Shown one piece after another: positions 1 to 23,993 of a stretch of DNA of 64,000 bases; within the stretch, counting starts at the first letter, position 1; each line of letters opens with the position of its first letter. The DNA is from Oasisia sp. SBJ-2009 (lineage: Eukaryota > Annelida > Polychaeta > Sabellida > Siboglinidae): contig OZ024867.1 of NCBI GenBank assembly GCA_964017155.1, positions 22,633,020-22,697,019 on the forward strand. Direction: 5' to 3'. Below the pieces are notes generated by a model. The model did no database searches and was not told the DNA's origin. It saw only the letters and a list, made by a program, of their open reading frames with translations. The translations under genes were made by a program, and so were the position numbers.

Positions 1-112
1 TTGCCTTGCCTTGCCTTGCCTTGCCTTGCCTTGCCTTGCCTTGCCTTGCCTTGCCTTGCCTTGCCTTGCCTTGCCTTGCCTTGCCTTGTCTTGTCTTGTC
101 TTGTCTTGTCTT
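1..112. repeat. Pentamer microsatellite TTGCC grading to TTGTC
   Basis: About 17 TTGCC units are followed by five TTGTC units. The array may extend beyond the left edge of the window. Confidence 0.98.
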
Positions 113-474
113 ATTTTGTAACCATAACGTGTTTGTAAACTTTTGTTTTGTAAACATTTGATTTGTCTTGTTTTGTAAACATAACTTGTATGTAAACTGT
201 TTTGTTTTATAAACGTAACGTGTTTGTAAATTTTCTGTTTTGTATTTTGTTTTGTAAACATAACGTGTTTGTAAACTTTTGTTTTGTTTTGTATTTGTAA
301 ACATAACTTGTCTGTAAACATTGTTTGGTTTTGTAAACATAACGTGTTTGTAAACTTATTGTTATGTTTTGTAAGCATACCGTGTCTGTAAACCCACAGT
401 GTCTGCAACTTGCATTATATCCCATGCACACGTACACGCACTCGCACTCGCTCATACATGTGTACGCACTAGTA
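113..474. repeat. TTTTGTAAACATAACGTG-type short repeats
   Basis: Words such as TTTTGTAAACATAACGTG and TTTGTAAACTTTTG recur irregularly. No gene is seen. Confidence 0.75.
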
Positions 475-1180
475 AAATATGAAAAACTTGACAAATTTAT
501 GGCATGTAAACACTAAAAATACGTAAAATTGACAAGGTCATCGTGGCGAAACGCAGAGAAGTTGTGAAATGGTCCAAAGTTGGCACACCGACTTAGTAAA
601 ATATGAAAACACTTGACAACTTTATGGTGTTGAAAAAAAAAATATTCCATTTTACTACAAGTTACAAGAATAACTTAGTTAAATTTGTAAAAACACCACA
701 TGTGTAACACAATGAAACGATGAAACGTTACGAAATGGAACGAACTTAGCACACCGACTTATTAAAATATGAGAAACTTGACAAAGTTATGGCATGTAAA
801 CCCTAAAAATACGTGAAATTGACAAAGTCATCGCGGTGAAACGCTGAAAAGGTGTGAAATGGTACAAAAGTTGGCACACCGAGTTAGTAAAATATGGAAA
901 AAACTTGACAAAGTTATAGCATGTAAACACTAAAAATACGTGAAAATGACAAAGTCATCGCGGTGATACGTTGAAAAGTTGTGAAATGGTACAAAGGTCG
1001 GCACACCGAGTTAGTAAAATATGAAAAAATTGACAAAGTTATGGCGTAGAATAGAAAAATATTCTATTTACTACAAATTACAAGACTAACTTAGTTAAAT
1101 TTGTTAAGACACCACATGTCTAACGCAATGAAACGGTGAAACGTTAAGAAATGCTATGTAGTTACCACACTGACTCAGGC
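475..1180. repeat. Diverged satellite-like array
   Basis: The words CACACCGACTTAGTAAAATATG and CTTGACAAAGTTATGGC recur at about 586, 752, 878 and 1003, spaced roughly 166, 126 and 125 bp. CACCACATGT and AATGAAACG blocks recur between them. Confidence 0.8.
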
Positions 1181-1399
1181 AAATCAGAAATCTTTTCAAG
1201 GTTATCGTGTCGAAAAAATTAAGTGGCACTAGTTTTTAACGTTATGACTATGGTCGAAGGTGTAATTTTGCAAGAAATTGTGTTACGGCCCTGATCTGAC
1301 CCACAATTTTTACGGAAGTTGTGTTTTCCACGTGATAGGAAGCGTCATTATAACGGAAGTTATGGTTTGCACTTGACAATAAACTGTCCTAGCCTCGTA

Positions 1400-2370
1400 T
1401 GTATTGGTTGCGCAACGATATACGTAAGTTGCCTACGTGGAGAACGAAGAAATTCTAGTTGACCTACATATGGGACAACACGCATTAGCACTCACGACAT
1501 ATGTATGTTGCCTACGTGGTGAACGTGACCTGTGTGTGATGTGTGTATTTGTGTGTGTAACCTAGATTATGGACATGGTAGCGACGTGTGAACTACAATT
1601 TTGTGTTGGTGGAAGAAATTCTATGTAACCTACATACGGACAACACGCATGCGCACACACGACATATGTAAGTTGCCTACGTTGTGAACGTGATCTGTGT
1701 GTACTACATAATGGACATGTGATGATATGGCCGTATGAATAAACATGTTTAGACTTGCGAAGGAAGGGCCACTACGTGACAGATACAATGTATTACATTG
1801 TTTTTATTAACTGCTTGTTGCCTAGCAACGTATTGTTGAACCGGTGACTTAAAATAGCGGTGGCCTTTGCAAGTCGCACAGTGGGAGGCAGAATGGACGA
1901 AGGTTAGTATGTCCTACCTGCCGTAGCGTAGTGCTCTAAAACACTTGCAACATTACAACGTCGTCCCCTGCTGACTGATCCAGTGTTCCTCGATGAGAAC
2001 ACAGCAACCGACTGACCTGCTAGGGAGGCCGCAAGTTTGGCCTTGGGTAGGTAGCCACGCCCCATGTTGCACGCACACTGGACATGAAGGACCAGGTATG
2101 TTAGTCGCTTTCGTGGGACGTAACTACCAGGAGAGGAGGCATACTGTATTGGGCGCTGCGTTAAGGCCTGTTTGGTATAGTTTTTTAAAAACGACACAAT
2201 AACTTATAACATTCTTCCTTCCTCCGCTCCAGATACAATGTGTTTCATTGTTTTATTATTTTCTGCTGATTGCCTAACAACCTATAGATGAACCGGTGAC
2301 AGGTCTACCATAAGGTGCTGCGTTAAGTTCTGTTTTGGTATAGTTTAATCCAATAATTTATAACCGTTTA
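1400..2370. repeat. Two pairs of direct repeats
   Basis: AAGTTGCCTACGTGG with GAACG, and the ACCTACAT...ACAACACGCAT block, occur twice between 1420 and 1700. AGATACAATG...TTGCCTA...GAACCGGTGAC occurs at 1780 and 2231, and GCTGCGTTAAG...TTTGGTATAG at 2155 and 2315. No coding sequence is supported. Confidence 0.65.
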
Positions 2371-2639
2371 CCTTTCTTCGCTCTATGTCATGACACAAAA
2401 GCGTATTCGGTTTTTCATAAAGCCTTTTCATTAAAACAATGTTAAAACCCTACTTGGTTGTAGTGGAGTGTAGTGTTGTTTTCTTCACAGAGTACAACAG
2501 TTGACGTTTATAATATTAAGTCACGTGATCGATTAGCTGACTACATATCCGTCAGATGACTCCACTTGTTCTTTCACCTAGTTTGTAGTTCGTCATCTAT
2601 CCGCGAGGGGTGCTACATGACCCCTAACGCCATTTTGAC

Positions 2640-2880
2640 GTAATTTAAAAAAATAAGACGCACGAATTTGGACAGTACTAGTGCGTGAACTGTCCGTAGG
2701 GGGCGACACTAGTGCACGACATATTCGCCAGGGGGCGCCTTTAAAAAAATACACACGGATTTGGACAGTACTAGTTCGTGACTTGTCCGTAAGGGGGCGC
2801 CACTAGCACACTACCTATCCGTCAGAGGGCGCCACTTGCACACGACCTATCGGCCAGGGGGCGCCACTTGACCGGTGGAA
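2640..2880 (+). repeat. Tandem units carrying AGGGGGCGCCACTAG
   Basis: Four to five units each contain a GGGGGCGCCACT-like core, with TTTGGACAGTACTAGT in two of them. The core resembles the CTCF consensus. No gene is seen here. Confidence 0.65.
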
Positions 2881-2899
2881 TTCCTCCGGAGGAATTCCT

Positions 2900-5490
2900 C
2901 CTCCTCCTCCTCCGCTCCGCTCCAGGGTACCAATCATAGGACCCTACTATACTACTGCCAAGTTGTAATGATGGATCAGTCGCATTTGGTGCAGTCGTTG
3001 CCTTGTAGGTGGCAACACACACACACCATTACTGGTAGATTCGATCAATGCTGCCTGTAATTAACATCTGTCATCAGTGTTCTAGCATTGCATTATACTG
3101 TTGCCGAGTAATTGATTGATGTCTGTTTTCAACATGAATAAAATGTTAACCGTATATATCCAGAATATGTTTTCATGTGTGAGATATATGTGCGTTTGGT
3201 CCCATCGAGGGAATGCCCAAACTCGTATCTGATAGCTCAGGCTTCATCTGTCAATTCCGCATATGCTGCTTCGAGGTGTAGATTAACAAGTAAAAGAATT
3301 TTTAGCATATCAATAAAGAAACAAATACATAATTATAGTAAAATAGTATGATTAAAATGCTCCTATGATAATTTTTGTATGTAAAGCATACCTGTTAAAA
3401 AGTAAGTAGAAAGTGTACAAAAAGTAGTAAATGCTGTATTTTCGTTTCGAATTTTGCGATAAATCAACTCCATTTTCGATGTTGTTCGCATGTAAGTATT
3501 CTAATCATTCACCAACTCAACACTCTGATATCATCGTTCAGCGGATGTCAACCGAACCACACCCAAACATTATAGCATATTTCAGGAAATAGCACCATCG
3601 AACTGATATATGGAAGATATCATGGAGGTAGAACAACTGGACTGTCTCCAAGCATGGTAGTTTTTATTAATATCTCCTCCGCTATATGTAACTTAGTCAT
3701 TATAGCCTATTTCTGCTAGTAATTTAAGAAAAATAACTAACGATGCTTCCGCATTGAAAGAATCACTACAACATACAACACTCTCGCCATTTATGTCTTG
3801 TAGTTATTCTTACAATTCAGAAGCATCGCTCATTTTTTTTTTTTAAATTCCATAGTGTCTACACCCTCACAATGACACAATAAGATATGTTCAGGTCAAT
3901 CGTCATGGCGACAGTTTATTGGAGTCACACTAAAACGGCGCCACAATTTGGCTAAGCATTACACTCTGTAGCGAACTCTAGCGAATTCTTCAATATACAA
4001 AGCCCAGGTAAACGTGTATGTTTCCAACAGCTGTTATCAGGCATCTCCCGTTTACTATACTGTCCAACATTAATATGATAAATCATGAACATGTGTCGTT
4101 ATGATTCGATAAAGACCTGATTATATCCGGTGTTCGTGCAGTTGGTGTTACAAAGCAAAGTGTCAAAACATTGCTGTCAACGACAGTGATAATAATAACG
4201 GACCTGTAAACAACCATGCGGTGCTATATGTGTATATATAATTCACACCTGTCATAATTCCTCAGAACTTTCAAAAAGGTATGTTAAATGGGCATTGTTA
4301 TTTTCTTGTATAATAATTGTCACTCAGCATAACATCAGTTAAATAATAAACTAAAACCCAACACCAGAGTAATGTACAGTAAGTACAATGCCAGTCACTA
4401 ATTCATATACTGACTGAAATAACAACATTGGTGACAGTACAAATAGTAACCGTACACAACATAAAATCTGTTTCCACTTGTGTGATTAGTACATACATAA
4501 GAAAGTAATATCTCTATGATTATTCATCATTCACAGAGGAAACTTATTCCAGTCCACTGCGCTATCGCAGCTGCACAACAACGTCACAGCCATCAACTGA
4601 AAGAATAATCTCACAAATAAGAAACATTCCTCGGACTCAAGAACATTCTTTTTGGAAGGAAGATTTCCATCGAGTGCAGCATAATGATGACATCACGTGA
4701 CAAGACAAGCACGAGTTGCATTTACATTTACCAAATATCAAAACTGGGTATGTTATAAACGTAAACGCCATAATGTGTCACTGCACGCATGATAAAGACA
4801 ATTATGAAGAAAATGACGATGACGTCCTCGTCATCACGTTGTCTCATATATTCACCCCACCCTCCCCTTATAAATCTCTTCATCGATATCTGCATCTTCG
4901 TCACAGCCTGAATCTTCATTCGAATTATTAGATATTGATAATCATATCATTTGGTGAGTTGCATTACAGAATCGATTGATGATCACACAACCTGTTGTAA
5001 TTGACACGCTCATACAGCAAGCTACATCACAAAGTGTTGTTACCTCTTTGTATAAAAGTAACCACATGGGCGTGACACGACTGTCAATTAACCATAGATC
5101 AGTGAAGTCACGAATCCTACACAGCTATGTAGAAGTGCTACAACAACAAATAAACATCATGTATAGAGTCGATAATGCAGAGTGAACGTTTGAATACACT
5201 GTGTATAAGTGACGTTAGCATTGTTATTTTATTTTAAGCCTGGAGTTCGTGTCTCAAATTAGTAAGTGCAATATGCAAGCTACAAACGTAGCGGGACACT
5301 CACTATTTCACGTGAAAAAGGATTATTGTTTGAATATATGGTGCCACTATAAAATCAATTTTCCCAATATCAGAATTCAAGATCTTATAACATTAACTAA
5401 AATGCATTAAATATGTTATCTAACAATGCATGCATTTCATACTAAAGTTTTAATTAAAACCAACTGAACTTTAATAATAATTGTCCTGCT
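2900..5490. other. AT-rich intergenic DNA, nothing recognised
   Basis: Short open frames occur but none has splice support or family resemblance. A weak inverted pair, GATGCTTC/GAAGCATC, around 3740-3830 may be a decayed miniature element. Confidence 0.5.
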
Positions 5491-5492
5491 AT

Positions 5493-5493
5493 G

Positions 5494-5546
<53 letters not shown>
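5493..5546. repeat. (TA)n microsatellite
   Basis: Uninterrupted TA dinucleotides of about 54 bp. Confidence 0.98.
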
Positions 5547-5547
<1 letters not shown>

Positions 5548-5789
5548 GTGTCCATACATTGTAATGTTGCACCAGTATTGCATATACACACACCAGCGTA
5601 AGCGGGCACACACATATACAAAATCACACTGAAAACTAGGTGATATATTATTCAAATTATTGCATAACGTGACATTTGTTTTTCAATAATGTGACCCACC
5701 AATCGTGTTCAGCAACAATTCAACTGTTAATAAAGAAAACAAATGTTAATGTTATAGCCATGACTGACAATACTACGTCCGTGCACCTC

Positions 5790-6180
5790 CCAAATTTATA
5801 TGAAGTGTATCAGGACAATTTGGAACTTATTCAAATGTTTCATCCTTGTTGGGGCTACATTTCCGTATGGATCTTATGTTAACCTTTCTATGGACATCAT
5901 ACTGTTTAGTTGTTTTATCAGTAAGAGCTTAAACCCACTGTTATATTGTACTGAAAAACATCATCATACACTCTTCATAGTAGCATTCTAACAATGCGTG
6001 ATAATTTTGTCGGTGTGTCGTGAAGCCAGAATGATGTCTCCCCTATTGGTGTCAATGTGCTCACAGAGTTCTCCTAAATCTAATAGTTCATATTACAGAG
6101 TGTCCAAGGCACATATTGTCATAGGCAATGAAAACATATGTCCAACACGAGGTAATGTGATTACATATGTTGATCATACC
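5790..6180 (+). pseudogene. GPCR last-exon relic (TM6-TM7 and tail)
   Basis: The frame reads YGSYVNLSMDIILFSCFISK followed by SLNPLLYC, a rhodopsin-family TM7 with the NPxxY motif. A stop at 5989-5991 interrupts it. The same frame then continues for about 60 codons with a Ser-rich tail (SSPKSNSSYYRVSKAH). No intact upstream TM segments are recognisable in the next few kilobases. It may be a relic, or a real last exon whose stop is allelic. Confidence 0.5.
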
Positions 6181-6339
6181 TCAAGTATCGATTGTCTTCA
6201 TGAGGTGTCACGTGTCATTGTCAGCATGACCTTGACGTGTCATCACAGCATGATGACTGTGTGCTCTGGATAGCCGGGAGTAGACAGAGAGTAGACAGAC
6301 CGTCGTGGAGACCTTGAAGTCCTGGAGACTTGATGTTGT

Positions 6340-6920
6340 CAGAAAGTCCTCGACGACACTGGTGTCTTGACGACATTGATGTTTTGACGACACTGGTACC
6401 TTGACAACACTAGTATCTTGACGATACTGGTGTCTTGATGACATTGGTGTCTTGACGACACTGGTGTATTGATGACACGGGTGTCTTGACGACACTGGTG
6501 TCTTGACGACACTGGTGTCTTGACGACACTGGTGTCTTGACGAATTGGTGTCTTGACGACACTGGTATCTTGACGACACAGGTGTCTTGACGACACTGGT
6601 GTCTTGACGACATGGTATCTTGACAACACTAGTATCTTGACGATACTGGTGTCTTGATGACACTGGTGTCTTGTCGACACTGGTGTCTTGACGACACGGG
6701 TGTCTTGACGACACTGGTGTCTTGACGACACTGGTGTCTTGACGACACTGGTGTCTTGACGAATTGGTGTCTTGACGACACTGGTATCTTGACGACACAG
6801 GTGTCTTGACGACACTGGTGTCTTGACGACATGGTATATTGACGACACGGGTATCTTGACGACACTGGTATCTTGACGACACTGGTATCTTGACGACACT
6901 GGTGTCTTGACGACAGTGTG
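6340..6920. repeat. ~17/18-bp minisatellite with 219-bp higher-order period
   Basis: The unit is near TTGACGACACTGGTGTC, in over 30 copies. Two blocks separated by 219 bp share the same private variants: TTGACAACACTAGTATC at 6401 and 6620, and the deleted unit CGAATTGG at 6541 and 6760. That shows a block duplication. Minus-strand open frames over it (SSRHQCRQDT repeats) are artefacts. Confidence 0.95.
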
Positions 6921-6929
6921 GTTGTCTGA

Positions 6930-8032
6930 AAAAAAGAAGCGTCATAACAATAAGTTGTCACAACAATTTAACTACACGTCCATCTTTCTATCGTACGCAA
7001 AGATATGCATTTGTTTAATGAACTGTGTATTCCATTTGAATTAATATTATTTGCTTTTACAATATCGTAAGAAGACAGTCTGTTTGTGAAGTTTTCCATA
7101 CATCGATATTTGTTGACCGGGTGCACTAAAATAATCCTGACCTTTTATCGTTATAATTGTTTTCTTCTTCAGAAATATTATCCTATCCAAATAATAAAAA
7201 TAAAGTGTGCGAAAGGTTCACTTCACGTCCAGTCTACTTATCAATTCAAATTCATTAAAAAAGTGCAACTGATATACAAAGATTGGACAATAATTGTATG
7301 ATTTCAGACAAATAAAATATGTATATGTAAATAGGAAATGCATTTACTGATGGCACAAAATTATAGCTCTTTGAAAATGATGGTGGAAGAGGGGTATTCC
7401 CACTTCATATATGACTAAATACCACAAAAGGGGCATTTATCATGACACTTAAAATACCATATTCAGGTAATATTCCCAAGTTGGTATAAGACACCTTTTC
7501 GAATCAGAAAAAGGCGTGTGGACTTATCATTTTGGGATCTGCCCACGCTGACTGTATGTATTAGTTACTTTTGAGCCTGCCAACTGGTCTACTAAAACAG
7601 TATATTGCTGGTTGATTTTGTGATTGTCCCTGGAATGTTCCTATTTACGGCCGTCTTGAAACATTGTATCAAAAATGTCCTTGGGTGAAATAAAATAATC
7701 TGGGTCAGAACAACAGATTAATCTGACATTAAAGTTAAAAAATAAACAAATGTAGACGTAATCAACTAACAAACAATAAACAGTATCCTATTTTGACACC
7801 TTGATATGTCACGTGTACATTACACGTGTGTGACATAAAGCCTGCAGTGACAGGGTGTTTGCCCCTGGCTGGAGGCGGCCTTGTCACAGCTCAACATGGA
7901 TTCGGTGTCACGTGGGTGAATCTAGTGATGTCCTATATTTTTTTTTAGAATATTCTGTCACTAGATAACAGTTTCACTGTGCATGTGTGTGACAAGAGGC
8001 TGAGGTGTGAGTGAGGTACCTTTGACGTGGAG
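6930..8032. other. 3' flank of the NLR gene
   Basis: This should hold the 3' UTR and end of the NLR transcript. No gene or clear repeat is seen; a run of T lies at 7940. Confidence 0.5.
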
Positions 8033-18566
<10,534 letters not shown>

Positions 18567-19528
18567 GCTTCTTACTGCTGCAACAGCAACAAAACACACT
18601 CATATATTTATAACACGCCTACACCCTCATGGTTTGGTGTATAACATTACGTTTGCGATATAATAATTTATCTCGTTTACTCAATCAAGTATTCTGCAAA
18701 TTTTGAAAGTGCAAATCCCAAAATGTTATGCATAAGTATGCGTTTATATAGGCATAGCATATAAACACTGAAAATTAAGTGATTTCAAAGGTAGATGCTA
18801 ATATATTTTAGTTGGTAACATAGGAATGTCTATCAAATGGTGCCACAATACCCTGCTAATGTTCATATTGATATATTTTCTTCGTGCAGTGTCACAGGGT
18901 TCTTGCATCAGGAGCTGTGGTGTCCGACGCCTTGCCATGGCGCCGGCGCTGCACTCTGTCTCTATTCCAGCCTACCCCATCTTGGCTGAAATAACACGTA
19001 TCCTTATATATGACTGCTGATTATGTCATTATGTAAAATACTACCTTTGGTTAGATATACAATGCTTCAAAGGTACATAATTTGTAGCTTATTACAGTCT
19101 GTTATACTATCTGTTCTGATAGTTTTTATTACTGTCACCTGCTCATACTGATTCACAAAATAGATCTCAGAAGAACAAAAGTCTAATTTAAGTTTGAACA
19201 GCGTGCACATTATACAAAAGTGTAATTCCATATGAATGTTTAAACACAACAGTGCTCAACTCAATACACACTGTAATAATGTGGTTACAATTGTATAATT
19301 TAAATAAGGAGTTTGTTTCTGGTTCATGTTCAAACGAATGAGAGATTTACCGTTTTTCATGAACAGTTGGAAGTGATTTGGTACAACTTCATGTGTTTCT
19401 TGAGCAGTAGAGTTTATCTACATGACATCAACCTAGGGACAGAAACAACTCTGTAACATATCATAGCATCAGTAAATGAAGTGGTTCTGTTGGGTCGGTA
19501 TTATTCACGTAATATAATATACACATGC

Positions 19529-19695
19529 TCACAAAGATTTGCAATTGTACGCTCCGGTGCGCAAACACACAAGCGTTATTGAAGTGAGGACACGCGAGAA
19601 GTGTACTTATAGGAGTGGCCCAGTACACGCTCACTACGCCATAAAAACTCTTGATGCTTACGTGAAACTCAGCTAAGCGTGTATCCACGTAATTG
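19529..19695. repeat. Dispersed repeat, copy 1
   Basis: It shares TCACAAAGATTTGCAATTGT, ACGCTCCG, ATAGGAxTGGC and GTGTATCCACG with 24823-24974 in the same orientation. Confidence 0.8.
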
Positions 19696-20604
19696 TCAAA
19701 GTTTAAAATCTCAAAGTCAGCTATTGTAATGTTCCGAGTGAACTATGCGTTAATAAAATATTGATCATATAGTTAGGTGGGGCAACGCTGGGAGGATGAG
19801 AGGGCTTTCTATGGACGTATGCGACTACATTATGGAGCTATGGGTAACGTACATTTGCAATCATGTAAATAATAAATAATTATTCATATCTTTTTTATAT
19901 AGGCCTTAGTCAGTCCCAATCCTGCAAATATTCAATAAATGAGCAACACAGAACTTCTCTCATTGGTTCATCTGAGATGTTGACCTCACGAGACCGACTA
20001 ACAACGACAACCCTTTAAGTCTGACCAACAATACCTGTCAAAGATGGGGTGTTATATTTTCATTGTGCTGTTAACAGACTGTATGGCGTTTCCCCAGTCA
20101 AATATTCCTACCACTCCTAGCACTAGTTATATCAATAATTCAATTAAATCTGGTCAGCGATTAATCATGTGCATTCAGGCATTGTCACTGGAGACACAAA
20201 GAGCTCAAAGCGTATCGCAGTGTCATTCTATAGATCGTTGTTATTAATTCCCGGCGGCACATTGTGTCTCTCACGACGCTGTCAGCGGCTGGCGTTTGCC
20301 GTGAGTCAACATTTAGCGGTGTAATGACAAGTCACAACTGGTCAAAGCAGCCAAAGACTGCATGTTCACAGGAGACGCCGCACAAGACATATTTATATAA
20401 CTTAATGCCTTCTAAATCAAATATCTCTTGACGAAAGGTCGTTTTCAGTTTATGTTTTTACCAATAGGTCACAGCCAAGCTGTGAAGTGCCCTAATTGTG
20501 AAATCGTATCGGTAATACCGCTTGAACACATAGTAAACAATAAACAAACAGGCCTATGCATATAACAAAACAACACGTCATTGTGCAATTGAGCGTGCGT
20601 ATCA

Positions 20605-20840
20605 TTTAGCGTGGTGTGTGGCGTGTGGCGAGTGGCGTGTGGTGTGTGGTGTGTGGTGTGTGGTGTGTGGTGAGTGGTGTGTGGTGTGTGTTGTGTGTTG
20701 TGTGGTGTGTGGTGTGTGGTGAGTGGGGAGTGGTGTGTGGTGTGTGGTGTGTGGTGAGTGGTGTGTGGTGTGTGGTGTGTGGTGAGTGGCGAGTGGTGTG
20801 TGGCGTGTGGCGTGTGGCGTGTGGCGTGTGGTGTGTGGTC
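20605..20840 (+). repeat. Heptamer-based G-rich repeat (GTGTGGY/GAGTGGY)
   Basis: This is a continuous array of 7-bp words, GTGTGGT, GTGTGGC and GAGTGGT, over about 235 bp on the plus strand. The open frame through it is a repeat artefact. Confidence 0.95.
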
Positions 20841-22319
20841 TGCGACTCTGTAGATTGACGTTTCAGACCAGATTCTATAAGTCAGTATTGTGAAATGTTA
20901 CAATTTACCCTTTCCATTTTTTATTTACCACTTTTCTTGGTGTTATTGCAAAATTAGTCAGTTGCTTGTTCAGTTGTCAATTAATCCAAACGTACATTAG
21001 AACGTTTACCTGTGCACATCGGACGAAAAACGTGTAGGTTAGAGTGACATATAATTACCTATATTGATATATAAGTTGTTATATAATGCGATTGTATTTG
21101 TAGATATAGCCTGAAAGGCCAATTCGCATTGTCACTCACCGTGATAACGACACCACCCGAGTTATGCAGCACTTACTGTTATGACGCCATCAACGTATCT
21201 TTCTACACTACGCAGGTAATAGTTGCGTATGTTATATACGACCATGCCATGAAAATATGACATTAATATAAAAACGGACATGGTTAAACATTTGTTTATG
21301 AAACTTGGATACCATTGTTAGACTATTTGTAATTCAGCACGGACATTAAAGACAGACTGTTCCTATGCGATGTTTATATGTCATGACGTAGCTATAAGTA
21401 TTTGATATACTAAAATGGTCGTGTTACTTGACCGAAATACGGACACCCATGACAAGGTGTATCAGACCTACCGTTGTCAATGACTAAGGCGAGTCACGCA
21501 GAAGAAAATATGGCATTTGCAGCAAACGCATTTTACAACAGTGTTGATATAAACATTTCTACAGGTAATACGAGCAAAACTGTACTTACCGTAGATGTCG
21601 GACGGTCAACAGAACAGGGAATTGGTCTTTAGACGTAGAGCGAGCAATACACGTTGTCAGTCAGACTTGCAGCAAAATCTGACTGACGCGGTGAACTAAT
21701 GTTTGTTGTTGCCACGGGTGTCGTTGGTAGCGTGAACAAAAACTCTGTAGAGGGACCGTATCAACGCGTACGGGCATCAATTAATTAAAATCCCCAAGCA
21801 AATGAGACATTCTGTTATTATAAATATCATACTTATAACATTTGGAACTAATCATACAAAGAAATGTCGTACAAAACATGGTATTTGTGTCCTACAAGAC
21901 GGGTGTGGGTTGATTATTAGCAGATCCCCAACATGTATGTAGGCTGATCGTCCTTTCAAGCGTGACGAGTCTAAGATTACTGTAGCGTAGTCTCAGTGTT
22001 TGCGTCGTAGCGGCTCGGATTCTTGCCAATCGGATCTCATAATTATATACGTTGTCTGCCAAGTTCGCGCTTAGTACATACATTAAACGTTTTGTCCGAC
22101 AATCCAGCCTCGTCAATGAACGACAATAAAACCTCGTCAATACACCTTAGTACAAGACACGAGTGCGGCCTTTTGGCTGATATCGTCCTCTCAACGGTCA
22201 TACACTAGGCCTAGGCAGTAGTCGGACTTAATTGCGTAGTCACGACTTTAACGTTATTCTAACTAATGGCTACGGACAGTTGTTTACGCAAACTTTAAAT
22301 GCCTACGTCATTGTCCACA

Positions 22320-22760
22320 ACGGACGTACCGCTGGCCGGGCCTGGGGAAGGAGAAGAGAATGGGAACTGGAAACGGACAATGGAACCGAGGAAGAATTCG
22401 GGGACACGATCTGTGTACGCCATCGGGAAAAGGAAATGGGGAAGGGGATCGGGGAAGGCAAACAGAGAACGGGTTTGGGGAACAGCATCGTTGAATTGGA
22501 CCAAGGAACTGAAGCGGGGAGCTGAATAGTGGAACTGGATCGGGAAACAGGAATACAAAACGGGAACGGGAAACGAGATTGCGTAACGGGATCGAAAAAG
22601 GGAATTGGAAAGGGGTCGGGATTGTGGTACAGATCGAGAAGGGATCGGACATTGGATCGTGGAATGTGTATGTGATTCGAGAAAGGAATACGGGAACAGT
22701 ATCAGGGAAAACGAATGGAAACGACACAGGAGGAGGGGATGAGAGAGAGCAACGGGGAGT
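22320..22760 (+). repeat. Degenerate GGGAAC-type purine-rich repeat
   Basis: Irregular words of five to seven bases such as GGGAACG, GGGATCG and GGAAACG fill the segment. Frames on both strands stay open because T is scarce. Confidence 0.75.
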
Positions 22761-23993
22761 GGGACCAGGGCCGGGGGACATGTGTCGGAGGTGGGAGTTC
22801 TGTGCAGGATCGGAGGGCAGGAGGAGTTGCAGAGGGCATACGGCTGGGGTCAGAGGTCAGTGGATGAGGGCCGAGGAAAGGGTGTGGTGGGGAGTTGGAG
22901 CCCAGGGATGAAGGTCGGGACTAGGGACAATGTATTGGCCTGGTCTAAGTCTCCACGCCGTGGGTTATTCACAGGTTCCATCGTCTGTGTGTAATTAAAC
23001 AAACGGCCAAAACAAACAGGTCATTCACTCGGACTCTACGTACCAGCCACACGCACATACAGACACACACGCGCGCATATGTTCATTCAAGCGTGACTGC
23101 GCTATGCGTAGCTGTAGAACTCTGTGTCGCAGTGTTTGGAACATCGGATTCTCACTCGGTTAGAATACTCTTTCGGAAAACTAGAACGTGGGATGTGAAT
23201 AATGACCGAGGAGCGTGTGACGGAGGTGAGGTGAGGGTTCTGTGTGAGATTGGAAGTCGGGAGTGTTTGCAGAGAGCAGATGGCCAGATTCAGAGGGAAA
23301 CAATAAAAGGCGATCTGGGTATTGGAGATGAAGAGAAAATGCCTTGGTGAAGTACAATATGTCGTGTTTAACCACACTGTAGATAAAGACAATTTCGCTG
23401 ACAACCACATAGATAATGTATTTTGATAACAAAACAGCGTCGTACTTAAATAATGTTGTAAAGGTGTGTACATCTGATAAAGATAGTACCTTCAGTGTCC
23501 CTTTGTCCCGTCAGGCGGCGCTGTATATTGACAAATATCAACAGCCAGTGCGCTAGTGCTGCTAGTTACACGACGATTTTATGTAACGTGTTGATACTTT
23601 CAAGATAATTGTGGTGTTTCTAGTGCATAAATGATGTGCTAGTGCGCCCGTAGTGGCTGGATTCCTTGGATTCCAGTTGAGCAAATATAATAACTAGATA
23701 TTAATTCGATATCCAAGCGTGCTTATCATTGCTCATTAAGCCTGCGACGTAGAATTATCCAGAAGGACTTTGTGATTAGTCGTTAGTAAATTGTGTATAA
23801 CAGTAACCAAAACATAGTTTTCGGAAGGTTTCATAAAAATGTGTGGGAACGACGAGCTCTCAATGTATAAACAAATCAGAAAGTTTACAAAGCTGAAGTC
23901 ATGATCACTCTCCTATAACATAGACAGTCTACTGTATGCACGCAAGGAAGCTAAACATATTCCACATTGCTTCGTTTCACCTGACAAGACATG

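Larger units (their letters stand above)
18567..23990. other. Intergenic region upstream of the NLR gene
   Basis: It should contain the NLR promoter and an untranslated exon, because the ATG lies just after an acceptor. Otherwise I see only the repeats listed separately, and short frames without support. Confidence 0.5.

Noticed and set aside
6208..6961. Overlapping minus-strand frames encoding SSRHQCRQDT repeats
   Set aside because: Several frames are open at once over an 18-bp minisatellite, with no splice or start support.
22295..22911. Several 60-157 codon frames on both strands
   Set aside because: Purine-rich degenerate repeat; frames are open on both strands and there is no family resemblance.
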